From the NCBI GenBank assembly GCA_007449985.2, contig VIIQ02000247.1:1-64000 (forward strand): a stretch of DNA of 64,000 nt. Reading direction: 5' to 3'. Shown piece after piece: positions 51,562 to 64,000 of this stretch. How positions within the stretch are numbered: position 1 is the first letter of the stretch; each line of letters opens with the position of its first letter. The translations under genes were made by a program, and so were the position numbers. This DNA is from Desmodesmus armatus (taxonomy: Eukaryota > Chlorophyta > Chlorophyceae > Sphaeropleales > Scenedesmaceae). The notes under the pieces are model-generated. The model ran no database searches and had not been told where the DNA came from. It saw nothing but the letters and a program-made list of their open reading frames with translations.

Positions 51562-54500
51562 TTAGTAGACCAGGGCCTGCTGGTCCTTCTGCAGATCGAA
51601 GCTGCCAACATCCTTGGGGCTCATGATGAATATCTGGAAGATCTCTGCCACCATGCGCTCAACATAGGGGGCACGCATGAGAGCCTTCACAGGTCCAGGG
51701 AGGTCCTGCCTGCCGATGTCAACCACCTGAAGGAGTCACACAAGCAGCAAGGTGGGCAGCAGGTCAACAACCCAGTCAGTGTAAGAACACCGCACTGCGC
51801 AGCACTTGCAAGAAAGGCATTTACGCAGCTGCAGCACTGGCAAAGCAGGTTCACAAGCATATACTACAAAGCAGCACTCCACCTGAAGGCACAATCACCA
51901 AAATTCAGTCCTGATTACCAAAATAACAGTCAGTAACAGTAACAGTTAGTAACAGCTAATCCCAGTTATTCCCAGAATTATTCCCCACCTTGTTGTTGAG
52001 CTCCACCAGGTATTCCATCTTCTTGAAAAACCGGGTTACTGTTACTCAGATGACTAACCATCGGATTACTAAACGACGCGTAATCCTTATTCCCAGCCTC
52101 ACTCCCTCACTCTCACCTTGTTGTTGAGCTCCACCAGGTAGTCCATCTTCTTGAAGAACTCAGGGTGCTCCACATCAGGCACAGCGGGGAAGATGCGCTC
52201 CGTGGTCTTGTTGGTCTCAATGATCACGTGCTGGTTGAACTGTGAGACGGATGACAGCAGCAGCAGCAGCAGGAACACATCGTTTTGAGATATGTGCTAG
52301 TTGATCACGTGCTGTTGAGTTGACCTGCATAACAGCCAAACACAGGCGGGCGGAGGAAAAGGAACACAACAGCAGCATCGTAACAGTGTGCGAGGTAGGG
52401 TATTGGCACACTAGGGTGCGTGAAAATGACCTTGGGTCAAGACACCTACAGGGTCTCTTTCTGCATCATCACATACCCTGCTGCATCTTTAGCCAGGCAT
52501 CCGCAGCTCGTCCAGGTTGGGCTACAACACTATATAGACCCCTACCAGGACGAGCTGCAGGTCCCAACTCAAGCTGCGGCAGGGCAGGCCATGATGCAGA
52601 CAAAGACATGTAGCCAAGGGTAGATAGGGAACAGAACCACCCACCTGCAGATCTCCCCCCCCCCACACACACCCTTCCAGCCCCCCCCCCCAAAAACGCT
52701 TGGCTCCTCCCCCGCAAACCCACATGTGTGGCCGAGGCTCTCAGTAAGTCTCCCCCTATCCCAACCCAATCACACATGCGTGCCCCCCCAAACCCCCTCC
52801 ATTACCCACCTGAGTGGTGTTGAGGCCTAGGCTCTCGTAGAAAGCGCTGCGCTGGTGGTCTGCCTTTTACCCCCCCCCCCCCCCCTGCTCATTGCTGCCC
52901 CACTAACCACATGCATACGACTGCACAGCCAGTGCCCCTCACCCCTTGTGTGGTGTTGACGCCGAGGGCTGTCACCCCCCACCCCCACCCCGCGCCCAAG
53001 CACACTCTCCCCCCTACTCCGCGTGCGCAAACACGCCCCCCCCCCCCCCCCACACACACACAAAAAGCCCACCTGTGTTGTGTTGAGGCCTAGGCTCTCG
53101 TAGAAAGCGCTGCGCTGGTGGTCGTTGAGGTACATGGTGATGTACACAGACAGGCAGAAGAAGCGGCTCCACAGCTTGGCAACCCAGTCGTTCACAAACT
53201 CAGGGCGGGCCTGTGCACACAGAGACATGACACAGCATGGCACGACACGCACAGCACCAGATGAGTTCAGTTTACACTTAAACAGTTCTACACCCCACGG
53301 TTCTCACCCAACATGCTGGTTGCGACAACATACTGGTGCAGTGCAGCTACAGCCACTGTTGTGTGATACTGACTGCAATGCAGCTATCGTCACTGGTGTG
53401 TGATCAGCAGCCTGGGGTAACAGAGAGCCTCGCTTGCTGGCTGCCTCCCTCTCCTCTCCCCAAACAAACCCACAGGTTTCAATGCGCCACTGCCCAGCCT
53501 CCTCCCCTTCAAATCAGTATTTCAGCTGCCCACCTTGAGGATAGCGCTGAAGAAGTCTCCGTGCCTGTTCTCGTCCTGGCACCAGTTCTCAAAGTACTCA
53601 AACAGAGGGTACAGCTGGTTGTCGGGGTTGCGCTGCAGGTGCCTGCAGGATGAGCGCACAAACACATAACCACGCGCTGTGAATGAAGCTGTCACAATAC
53701 CGGCCACTTATGGAAAGCCAGCCGGTCCAGCTGCTCTCCGACATCTGCTTGTCCTTCCATCCCTTCCAAGGCATGTACTTCTGTTCAAGTACTACTGAAC
53801 TAGCATACTGCACACTGCCATCCTGTTCATCTTCCTTCAAAACAGCTCTCCAGCACCCCCTGTGAATGCATCTCCAGCACCCCCTCAATTACCTGTAGAT
53901 GCTGATGTAGCGCCAGTAGCCGATCTTCTCAGACAGGTATGTGGCGTAGAAGATGAACTTGGGCTTGAAGAAGGTGTACTTCCTGAAGCAGCAGCAGCAA
54001 ACAGCAGCACAAAAAAACCATCAGCTCTTAGCCCACTCAGCCTCCAGGCCGCAGCAGCCAGTACCAATGCCGATGACATGACTTTCCTCCACAGCGACAC
54101 TCAGGATAAAGCCTGCCGCCTGACCCCCATGCCCCCAACACACGGAACCTCTGCAGTGCTGACACCTGTTCTTCTTCCCCATGCCCGGGTGAAGCTCAAG
54201 GTCAAGCCCCCCCCCCCCACACACACAGCGATAGCCACTGAGCTTCCCACTGCTGACTGTGTGTTGGGGCATGGGGGTCAGGATGGCAACTCCAGTGCTT
54301 CACAGCACATGCCACCCTTCCAAGCAACGCCTGCGGCTGCCACCCGGTCCCCCACTGCACCCCTCACCCCTGTGGCGAAGCGTTCACCCCTTGGCCTGCC
54401 CTGCCGTCAACAGCAGAACTACTTTGTTGCGATCCACTGGGGACATTTTAGGGTTTTGGCCAAAACCGTGCAGAGAAAAAGACCTGAGAGAAATACCCAC

Positions 54501-56908
54501 CTGTTCTTTGTGAGGAAGCCCAGGTCCAGCGCCAGGTTGAAGTCGCTCATGGCCTTGTTCAGGAAACCAGCATGGCGGGCCTCATCACGGGACATCAGAG
54601 TGAAGATCTCTGTTGAACACACGTACGGATGAAAAAACAGGCAGAGCAGGTTGGTGAGCAAGGTGCCAAGTTGCACAATCAGCCGCCATAACGCTGTGCT
54701 GCACTGCTGACACTGCTGCTGCACAACCTCAAAACTGTGGGCAAGGCACCTGTCAAGTTGCTTCAGTTGCTGCCTCTCCATACAAATTTTCCCGCAAACC
54801 CCCGCAGCTCCCGGCCAGCCCAGCGCCCCTCCCCCGTTCCCCGAAACCCTTGTCCTCCCCCTGCCCCAGAACCCTGTTTTTCACACACCTGCGACGCAGG
54901 CGTTCATTGCCTTGAGGCGGCGGCCAACCCTACCCTGTCAACACAGCACTACCACACAAGGACACTCCCACAGCCTCCAGCCCCTCACCCCTTTCCCTAA
55001 AACCCTGCCCCTCACCTGCGACGCAGGGGTTGGTGGACTTGAGGCGTCTGCCCAGCTCCTTGTACAGCAGGAAGCCGCTGAACTCAGCTGTGCAGGAACG
55101 CTCCAGGAACTCAATGAAAATCTTGCGAGTCTCACCTGTTGGTTGACAGCAATTGCGCGGGGGGGGGGGGGGGCAGAGGTTTAGACGTTCCGCAGGTCGG
55201 ACTGTGGTGATGTTTGGAACCTGCAAACTGTGGTGGCTGTGGACAGCCTGCTGCTGCACTGCTACGGCACTCACAATATGGCTGAGTGCTGGAGTTGCTG
55301 GCATGGTCAAAAGTGTCTATCAAAACAGCTCGCGTCCTGTATCTCCTGCTGCTGCGTCTGCCTTGGCCCCCCAGCCGTAAGCCCAGCCCGCCCACGTGGT
55401 GCCCTGCTGCTCACCCTGGATGGACTCTGCTGCTGCCTTGAATGTCTCATTGCGCACAAAGTGCTTCTGGTTGTAGTCATTCTTGAACTCTGTGCACATT
55501 GCCTCCAGCTCCTCCATGTCCAGGTTGGGGTTGATCTGCTGGCTGAACAGCTGCTCCATCTCATCAAAGTCACTGTGGGGCAAAAAGGCGGGGTGGGAGG
55601 GGGGGGGGGTGCAGGGAGGCAGGGGGAGGCTAAGTGAGGGAATGTGGCTTTTGTACCGGTGGTAGGAAAAAGGGGGCGCTGTACAGCTGCTCCATCTCAT
55701 CAAAGTCACTGGGAGCAGGAAAAAGAAAACAAAGGGGAGAAAAATTACAGGGAAGCACGTCAGGACAGGGTTGCAGGTCAGGAGCACTGAGGTCAGTGCA
55801 AATGCATAAGGCCCTGGAGCGTGTAACATTTGTGGGTGAACAACTGCTACATCTCGACCGATAGACCACTAAGCCTCACAATGACAGGGAGCAGAGAGGG
55901 GGGTGAGGAGGGAAGGAGCAACTGTCAGCTTTGCAATGGTCACACCGTGATCACTCCTGTTACTGTGCTATGTGGGGTCAGGTGCAGGGGTTGATGACAC
56001 CCTTGACTATCGTGACAACTGTGTGATGATCATTGTCTAAAGAACAGGATCTCCCCACAGATTCTAGGGTGGTTCAGGGCAGTCCTCAACCAATGCACGG
56101 GTTCAGGGTGTAATGGGGACAGCTGCTGCTGGCTAGCTGTCCCTGACCTTGGTTGCAGTCAGACGGGTGAAGGTGTGGATGCGAGCATTGCGCGCTGGGG
56201 GGGGGGGGGGGGGGGGCTGATTTTGCTGCAGAGGCTGTAGCAACACAGTGTGACCTACAGATGACAGCATTACATGCTGTTGATTCTGTCGAAAGCTTCC
56301 GGGAGGTCACGTGCCGCTGCCTGCCACTGCAACTGCTACTACGGTGGCCCCGCTGTATGGTAGACCGTGCAACTGCTATGTGTGCTGACCAACACAGGAA
56401 CAGCACACTCAACATGCTTGCCATTACCGGTGTGCCCACATGCAACAGGTGTGCATGTGAATGTGAGAGGCCCCCTTGTCACCCTCCCAGGGCCTCTCAG
56501 GGCTGTTGCACTGCTGCTGTGATGGGGTGGGAGATCTGCATTAACAAGCCTGGCTGACTGTTTGCTGAATCTCTATTTGCTGAATAGATTGCTTCGCGCT
56601 GCTCTTGAATGCAGCTAGGCCCTGCCAACCTGCTCCTCTGTGCCACCCTGCATTGCCCTACTGCTCTGTGGCACCCGAGAGAATCCAGAACCACCGATAG
56701 CTGCTTACGTTGTGTAGAAGCGGGGGGTGAGGAGTGTCTCATCGGATGCCTCCTTGACACCAGAGCGCATGGTCTTGAAGCCCAGGTTGTCTGATGCAGC
56801 TGCTGCCTGCACGCGGACGATGCCCCTGCTGGCCCGTGCAGAGCGAGAGGCGCCGCTGCGAGCAACGCGGCCCATCTGGCTGTTGGCCTTCATCATTGTT
56901 GCTGCCAT
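51562..56908 (-). CDS. CRD1: Mg-protoporphyrin IX monomethyl ester oxidative cyclase
   Basis: Chloroplast di-iron enzyme that forms the isocyclic ring of chlorophyll (Mg-protoporphyrin monomethyl ester to divinyl protochlorophyllide, using O2; AcsF/CHL27 family). Exons (minus): 56908-56709, 55572-55415, 55135-55016, 54609-54501, 53982-53893, 53642-53534, 53210-53073, 52239-52117, 51726-51562; 403 aa, all phases closing, the family's usual size. Residues 1-40 are an Ala/Arg/Ser-rich transit peptide. Iron-ligand regions are intact: [25 protein letters not shown] and [12 protein letters not shown]. Also [55 protein letters not shown] and a family-like end (KDVGSFDL...ALVY). Chlamydomonas has two paralogues (CRD1, CTH1); I cannot decide which this is. 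Truncated copies of exons 2, 3, 7 and 8 lie in introns. Confidence 0.96.
51986..52040 (-). repeat. 3' copy of cyclase exon 8
   Basis: Repeats [14 protein letters not shown] and a GTGGGG donor, downstream of exon 8 (52117-52239) in transcript order. Confidence 0.85.
52808..52975 (-). repeat. Two 3' copies of cyclase exon 7
   Basis: 52811-52862 repeats [16 protein letters not shown] with a GTGGGT donor. 52938-52975 is a shorter decayed copy. Both are downstream of exon 7 and separated by C runs. Confidence 0.88.
54893..54930 (-). repeat. 3' copy of cyclase exon 3
   Basis: Repeats [12 protein letters not shown] with GTGTGT following, in the intron after exon 3. Confidence 0.75.
55681..55712 (-). 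repeat. 5' copy of cyclase exon 2
   Basis: CCCAG acceptor plus [10 protein letters not shown], about 110 bp upstream of the real exon 2 in transcript order. Confidence 0.88.
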
Positions 56909-59087
56909 GCTGATGAGATGAGGTGGGAGGGGTGCACAGGAGCTCAACAGAAGGCTCTGAGGCTGACCAATGTGCAGCTGATGACTGATCGAGGCGACAA
57001 AGGATGGGCAGAGTTGCAAGAGCCTGCAGATATCTGTACATCAACCCTGGACCAGTCTCCGCCACGAATTCTGACAGATCCGAAGCCTGAGAACCTAAAC
57101 CCCAGGATATGTCCAGACCACAAACGCTCCCCCAGAGTCCTGAGCAGCTTACTCAACCGCCAAACATGCTGAGGTCCGTCGTTTAGGGCGGGACGACTGC
57201 TTCGGTGCATGTTGACATGTGATCTGTTGGTGCCGCTCTTGTTGCTAGTTGTACGCTTGCAGCCCTTGATGTGCCCAATGGATGTGGATACAATTTGCTA
57301 AATGGAATATGTTTTGTTCCTAGTCAGATGGTTGCAGGTAGAGGGGGTGGCTTGTGCAGTCAGTGAACACGTCTCATGATCAGACCCTTGCAAGTCTGAT
57401 GGGACACTAGCAAGCAGAAGTTACATGGTGAACGCAGTGGTCACAGTAATTCAGGCAAGGCAAGTCGTCAGAGGCTATCCAGCCCACCATACTGTCAGCA
57501 CCAGCACGAGAATATGACGGATGAACAGATGGAGCGATAGGCAAGCAGTCCACTGCAGGAGACGTGCCAGGACAGCACTGACTGCAGCAGCTAATGCAGA
57601 TGTACATATGACATTACTACCGCACCAGAACAACACAGCTGCATCTACCTGCTTCCACTGCTACCCTCATGTGACGTTCGGCACAACAAAGCCACTTCAC
57701 ACTCACACAACCCCTGGGCAGCATGCACCAGCAGCTGGAGACAGATGTATTGAAAGGCCCAGGCCCGAGCCATGAGGTACACACACAAGTTCAAGCCCCG
57801 AATACAGTGGCGAGCCTGTACAGGCCTCCGCCGCCTGGCAGGAAACAAGGGCCTTGCATGGGAGTGTCTCATGCAAGTTCCAGGGCTTGTTCCAGACCAC
57901 AACATTACACCACCAACATCACCTCCATGCAATCGAGCCACTGCCTCTGTGTTGCACGCATGTTTAGACCCCGATGCCACTGGCAAACAGCGACAGCGCT
58001 GTCAGGCAATCCCACTGCGGAGCTCGCACCAACAGCTTCACCAACATGCAAGAGGAAGCCAGCAATCATGGGTTGCAGGACAGTGTTGTCCTGACATCGA
58101 CACAAGCGCAATCAAGCTGCCAAGCGGCACAGCAGGTGTGGTTGGATCACCCAAGGTTAACCCAAGCATCCTTCTAACATACCGTGTCATATGCATGCCC
58201 CTTGAGTCCGGCATGCGTGTTTGAAGCATCAGCAAATGCATGCAGACCTTCATGTAGCGAACGCCAGTGAACACGCACACTGAACAACACAGAACAGTCC
58301 TGCAAGACAGACACTAGTAACTCCAAGCTACTGCAAACTTGCACATACACAACTGGCCATGCAGATCAGGCAAAAGGGTATGGTGGAATCATGGTGAGGC
58401 ATGGTTGAAAACAGGTACCCTGTGAGCTTCGCCGCCCTAATCAGGCGTGAACCCACAGGGTTGAGGAGGGGTGCTTGGCTGCAGGCCAGCACACGCGGAC
58501 GACAGTCTGTTACACCACAGCGCAAACACCTGAGCCTGCTGTCTCACCAGCGATGCAGGTCTGTACGTCTAGAGGACCCACTCAGCCCTGCAAAACTCCG
58601 AGTTGGTCAAAAGAAGTCAGGCGTCGCCACCACCGACACAGACAGACAGACACACACGCCGGCCCGGCATGCAGTAGTGCTGAACCCATGATGTAGCAGT
58701 GTAGCCACAAGCAGACGGCGGCTGACGCCACACATGCCTTGGTGCGGGATCTTCAATTGGGGGACAAGCGACACGCGACAACAGGACAAGCGTCACGCGA
58801 CAGCAGGCACGAACAACATGCACACTGCTGACACGATACAGTACGGCCGTTCGGCAATGCGGCCGGAGAATCCTTGGGGAGTGCAGTCCTGCAAACACAA
58901 ACAGGCAAGCTGGGCTTGGTAACTCCACTGTAACTCCACTGCAACAACCCCAACACTCTACCTGACTGAGGACAATCCATGCTGAGGCAGAGCAGCAAAC
59001 CTGCTGCGCAAACACACAGCACCAAATGCGCTGGGACCCATCCCAATCACAGCAACCAGACAATGCGCTGGGCCCCATCTCATTCAC

Positions 59088-59118
<31 letters not shown>

Positions 59119-62058
59119 ACCAACAAACAGGTCGTATAGCCAGACACGCAGGTGCATCAAGGCCCCCGTTGCCATGCCCCTCTCGCCGCCTGCGGGTGCT
59201 GTGGTTGGGTTGAGGGTAAGCAATGTGCCGCTCGGTCGATGCCGCAAGGGTGGACGCACCCTGCGGGTACACACCGCTGCTCACACCCAACTCTGCTCCG
59301 CACTCAGCGCTGAAGCGAAAGATTGTTTTCGAGACCTGATGAGTGGCAAACAAGCTGTGGGCGGCTGTCCACACACGATTGAGACGCCCGGCGTATAGAC
59401 AGCCCGCTGTCAACTACAGCAGCACCTGCCATGAGCCTGGGGTGTGCCAACAGGGTGTGCAACAGGAAGATATGTGCTAGCCATAACAGCAACAGGGACC
59501 AGTCCACGGCCGAGTCCTGAGGGCCAAACAGCCCTGCTTGATTCTTGGTGACGTGAGTCTCGGCACGCACGCACGCACACAACAAGCAACCACGGGAGAT
59601 AGGAGAGCGGGAATGTCCCGCATGCCACCCGGATAAGCAGAACGCATCCCAGCGTGCGCACGAGCAAATGCGGCCGTTCTGCATCCCAGTCATAGCAACA
59701 TAGCCTGCCTGACGTTCCTGCCAGGGGGGTGATAGGGACAAGGGGACCCTCGGGCTACAGATTTGCAACACGAGGGATGGACCAGGAAGTAAGCAGGGCA
59801 GGTCCCACCAGCAGGATGCATACTACGCCAACTTGCTGCAAGTGTATGCCGCGCGCGCATAGCTACCACAGCAATCCCATGCAAAGGCGCTGCATTGCCT
59901 GACCAAACCCGCTTGGCACCAGAGAATGGTGTGCCAAACAAAGCCTCGTGCTCAATCAATCTGCCAGCATGCAGCACCACACTGTTCAGGCCAACCTGCT
60001 GCACCAAACAGAACTACCCAGCCTGCCCCGCGTTTGGACACGCCAAGCACTTGCTTGAAAGAACAACATGCCAAAGGCATCTGGCCAGCGGCATACTTGC
60101 ATTGACAGCTGGAGACAAACACCATGCCAGCTGCCTTGCAGGTGGCAATCCCCTTGCATATGGTCGAGAAGCCACTGTCACCATGCAAAGGGCCATTTTC
60201 TGAGTCCCTTCCATCGTGCCAGCCAGCCAGCGTGCACACGAGGCTCACGGATGTTGACCCAAGCACACACAGCAGCTACAGCCGCTTTGGAGATACCGTT
60301 GACATCATACCTCTGGTGCAGATACGAGAAATGTTGCTGGGATTAAGCACCACCAAGGAGGCCCTACAGTATAGGAAGCGCCAATTAGCCCAATGACAGA
60401 GGAGGCCCTGACCCATAGTAAACACAAACACAACACAAGCCCTGCAGTTGACGACAGCAAGCAATGCAAACTGAAAAGGCCCTGTAGTATGTGCTGCGCC
60501 AATGTCGTATGAGTCACATACGCCACAGGCCTAACAGGGACAAGAGCGACAACAAAACAAAAAATGCTGGCCCACCTTAGCACCTGGAGCTGCATGCAGA
60601 GCATACAGAAGCTGGAGCGCTGAGCTGCAACCCCGAGCATACAGCAAGCACAAGATGTCCATCAGCACAGACAGGGGTTGAGCCCTGCAGGTGTTGGCCT
60701 TGCAAGAACCCCACCCCGGCCAGAAGGGACCCTCAGAAAGTGCGACACAGGAGCACCCACGCACATCAGCAGGCACCCTATAGCCTTAGACCAGACCACG
60801 GTTGTAGTGGCCAGGAACACGCCCAGGGCGGGGACAGCAGCAAAAACACACACACATACTCACCATTGCAACACGCTGGATTGCTGGTCTGTGGCTGCGC
60901 GCCACAGCTGGAACCAGGAGCCATCGCAGATCAAACAATCTGGGCGCCACTTCGATCTAGCACACAAAACATCTCACACGAACCTGCAACCGTTGTGGGT
61001 GCAGACACATGATGTCGTCACACAATCGCACTCGCTTTGCAGCGATGCGCGCAGGGCTTGGGGACCTGCACGCAATTGCTGCGCGGAACGGTGCCCATGG
61101 CAAACCACCCATGACACGTTCCCTCCACAGAACACACATGACACATTCCCTCCCACAGAACAAGCAACCAGCAGCATGACATCACACACACTCTTACACC
61201 ATTCCACCCAGCAGCTGGGCGTACATGCATCAATCTGCAAGGAGGCACGCCATGGGGCTGACAAGAAACATGGGCGTTGCAGCTGGGTTTGTGCTTCCGT
61301 TGGGGCGACGAGAGCTGCAAACAAGCCAGCACGGCCTGTACATGCCCCCTGCATTGGTCCCCATGCTGCAAGCCCACCCCACGATCCCCAGATCACGGTA
61401 CCGCTGACAGCAATGGCACCGACAGCCACACACTCAAAGACATACAACGCCAAGCGAGTCGAGGGGCGTGATTCTTATGATGCTGTATAACCAATAGAAG
61501 CACACAGTGGCGGGCAACTTAGTAAGGGCCTTGGCATGCAGACATGAACCCTGCACTGACGAGATGACAGGCATTCTGCCGCAGCACACTGCAAGCACAC
61601 TGAGCCACACAACAGTATCCACGCACAAGGTTGAGTTGGGGAGTGAATGCTCCTGGCAAAGCAGGACATTGCGGCAGCAGCCGGCCAACACACCATAACA
61701 CCCAGTAGACAGCAGCAATCCAGGCTACATCCAGCCCATGCCAAACATCAGGGGCTCGAACATGAGCTGCGAACAGATGCCCAAGCCTGCAAGGGTCACA
61801 CTTGCACACCCATCTGCCTGCAGGCTCCAAAGAATGGCACGCAGCACTTCAAGCAAGTGCTGCACATACTCCTGTGCGATGACAACAGAACTGGGGTGAC
61901 AACCCTCAAGCAAACAAGCGACACAGCACACTGCCAACACGAAGTGTTAGGGAGAACAAGCGTAAAGCAGTGCGAAGCAACATCCAAAGCAAACACAAGC
62001 ACAGGCACCATCTGCGGTGCGCATCAGTGCTCAAACCAGCCACCCATCAACAAGCTCA
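56909..62058. other. Long gene-poor interval
   Basis: The cyclase promoter lies at its left end. From about 57.4 kb the + strand is A/C-rich with many CA and GCA words and no supported exon. Minus-strand TGTAA occurs at 61194-61198, 58.5, 57.9 and 57.4 kb. It may be largely 3' UTR of the RAP gene. The open frame at 60678-61490 is not convincing. Confidence 0.4.
59091..59120 (+). repeat. (CAGAC)6 microsatellite
   Basis: Six exact pentamer units, uncommon here, where trinucleotide repeats dominate. Confidence 0.85.
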
Positions 62059-64000
62059 TCAAGGAGCCCATATGTTGGCAGAGGTGGGGTCGCCCCACAT
62101 GAACGCAGCCGCCTTCTTGTTGCTCCCACCGCTGCCGCCACTACCCTGGGTGCTGCTGGGGCTGTTGTTCCACCTCTGCTGAGCCTTAGCCAGGGCGGCC
62201 TGCAGCTCCTCGGCACCTGGCAGGGCATCTGGGCCTGCGGGTGTGACCCCGCCCTCACCTCCTGCCACGCTGCCGCCGTCCTGCATGCCAGATGCCGGGG
62301 AGGGAGGCACAGACGCCATGCCGTCAGCCATGCTGCTTGCTGCAGCATCAATAGACATCACCCTGTCCTTGGCCGACAGCGCTGCGGCACCATCCTCAGA
62401 CCCCGGTGCCGCGGCAGTGCCAGCCACACCCTCTGCTGCAACCAGCGCGTCCCACGCCTGCTGCTGCTGCATCTGCTGCTGCAGGTGTGTCAGCTGCTGC
62501 AGCAGGCTGGGCCCTGGCGTTCCCAGGCCACCGTTGCCGGCCAGTGCGCCGCTGCCCCAAGCGCCGAGCCCGCCAGGCAGGTTCAGCATCCCCAGTCCAT
62601 CCCCACATGATCCCACGCTGAGTATCCCAGGCTTGTGGCACTGGCTGCCGCACCCCAGGCCCCTGCACGGTCCATACCGTAGCTGGATGGTGCTGCTGCA
62701 GACGCTGTGTTGCAGCCTTGCAGGCCTGAAGACACCATGGACGGCATGAAGGCACCACCATACAGTGATGTCATGCCAGCGCTGGACGCTGCTGCCGCCG
62801 CGCCGGCCGCGCAGCCGGCGTTCCAGCCATGCAGCATCATGTCGCGCTGCTGGTGCAGCAGCGCCTGGCGCTGCTCTGCTGCGGCGGCGGCTTGCGCGGC
62901 CTCTGCGTCGGCCACGAGGGAGCCGGGGGCGCGGCTGGGAGAACCCACGCGTTGCCAGCTGTTGACGGGGCCTAGCTCTGAGGCCAGCAGCTGCAGCAGC
63001 GCTGCTGCCTTAGTGTTGACGTCGTCGGGGAGAGCCTCCCACTCAATGTAGCCAACATTCACAACCTTCCAGCCACGGTCCTGCAGGGGTGAGAGAAGAT
63101 GGCAGCACGGTCAGCTTCATATAGTTGCAGCCGGCTGGCCACCTTGTTCTTCAGAAAGGTGGCCAGATCCTCATTAGCATGGGCGCAGCACTGACAGGTT
63201 CCACATGCTCCGCGTACTATCCCTGTTACTGGAGTGACTGACCTTCACTAGTTATCAGACTCTTAGAGCACGGAGACTGGTGAAGGGATATTCACTCCAG
63301 CAACAGGGACAGCACGCGTAGCATGTGGAACCTGTCAGACACCAAGAGAAAGACAGACACTAGAGAGAGGGTACAAGCCCAGCACCAGGAACCCCATCAA
63401 ATCCATGTTTGCAGCAGACAAGCCAGCGCGGGCAGGGCCTACCTGCAGCATGCGCCTGCGCACCACTACCTCGCTGAGGGGCACGTGTGGCGCACTATTG
63501 GTGTAGTGGTGGCTACCGTCAACCTCGACCGCCACGTTCTGACCATCAACCTGCAGCAGCAGCACAGGGCAAGGCTGGTCGTGTCACAAGAGCTGCGCAG
63601 CACGCTCACTCAACACCACGTATCCTCTGGTGGCCATCTGTGGCACTTGCGTTGGCACAGTGACCCAGACCAATGCCTCAACCCATGATGCGCTGGCTTT
63701 TCGCCGTCACATACATGATGTGCTGGCAGTGCGAAAAGCTGCACAGGTCAGCACGCCTATGCAAACCTTTCCCCGACGCACCTCAAAAGCAATGTCGATG
63801 CTGAACAGGCCATCATCCGTAAGCCACTCGATGGTGTTGGGGATGCCGGCGACCGCGAGCGCCCCGCTGACGTCTGTCTGCAGCTTGCTGACGTGCACGT
63901 CCACGGCACTCGCCAGCCACATGTGGCGCGCGTGGCCGGCCAGGGCCTCTGGCAGGGAGGGCAGCTGCTCCTCGGACAGGGAGGACAGCGGCACTCCAGC
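62059..64000 (-). CDS. RAP-domain organellar RNA-binding protein, C-terminal part
   Basis: Incomplete: the 5' part lies beyond the window. Exons (minus): >64000-63782, 63550-63443, 63080-62059. The RAP domain spans all three: SIDIAFE, VAVEVDGSHHYTNS, VVVRRRMLQ, DRGWKVVNVGYIEWEAL. RAP proteins, often with octotricopeptide repeats, act in chloroplast or mitochondrial RNA maturation and translation; the repeats would lie outside the window. After RAP the protein continues as an Ala/Ser/Gly/Gln-rich tail. In the literal sequence it stops at 62583-62585. A second coding-like frame, shifted by one base, runs on to 62059, and one extra G in the run at 62601-62604 (+ strand C4) would join them. I treat the longer product as likely. 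Confidence 0.75.

Noticed and set aside
60678..61490. 270-aa plus-strand open frame
   Set aside because: Composition (Thr/His/Ala/Pro with no pattern) follows the A/C bias of the region; no motif or splice context.

Overview
This window is nuclear DNA of a green alga, most likely a chlorophycean related to the volvocine/Haematococcus group. The evidence is plant-type chloroplast genes (guanylate kinase with a transit peptide, the Mg-protoporphyrin ester cyclase, a RAP-domain organelle RNA protein), dense GT-AG introns, long CAG/CTG and poly-C/poly-G tracts, and TGTAA motifs downstream of some stops. There is no operon structure, CRISPR array, tRNA or rRNA gene. Species assignment is inference.

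Layout. 0.6-4.5 kb: coding-like exons on the + strand that I cannot name, some broken by a stop or a missing base. 5.3-8.8 kb (-): five-exon organellar guanylate kinase. 9.3-16.7 kb (+): RS-rich protein with two S1 RNA-binding domains. 17.8-19.9 kb (-): ARFRP1-like small GTPase. 20.7-22.7 kb (+): BTB-domain protein. 24.1-29.6 kb (+): WDR82/Swd2-like WD40 protein. 31.3-34.9 kb (+): membrane-anchored glycosyltransferase-like protein. 37.4-44.0 kb and 46.2-49.4 kb (-): two tandem paralogous secreted proteins resembling the PhlG-type hydrolase family; the first has a large extra C-terminal region. 51.6-56.9 kb (-): Mg-protoporphyrin IX monomethyl ester cyclase (CRD1/CHL27). 62.1-64.0 kb (-): 3' end of a RAP-domain gene that runs off the window. 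I checked the exon models by splice phase; they close to whole codon numbers.

The strongest unexplained signal is not a gene. Six of these genes carry truncated copies of their own exons inside neighbouring introns or just past the stop. Copies of an exon's 5' part, often still with a 3' splice site, lie upstream of the intact exon. Copies of its 3' part, often still with a 5' splice site, lie downstream. This is what tandem duplications crossing exon-intron borders would leave. It is extreme around WDR82 exon 5, with three copies on each side. The introns also show a strand-specific pattern: G-runs just after donors, and C-runs or (CTG)n just before acceptors.

Several reading frames are interrupted by one missing base, three of them clearly in C or G runs (guanylate kinase exon 3, the S1 gene, the RAP gene). 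An assembly or base-calling cause should be excluded before reading these as mutations.
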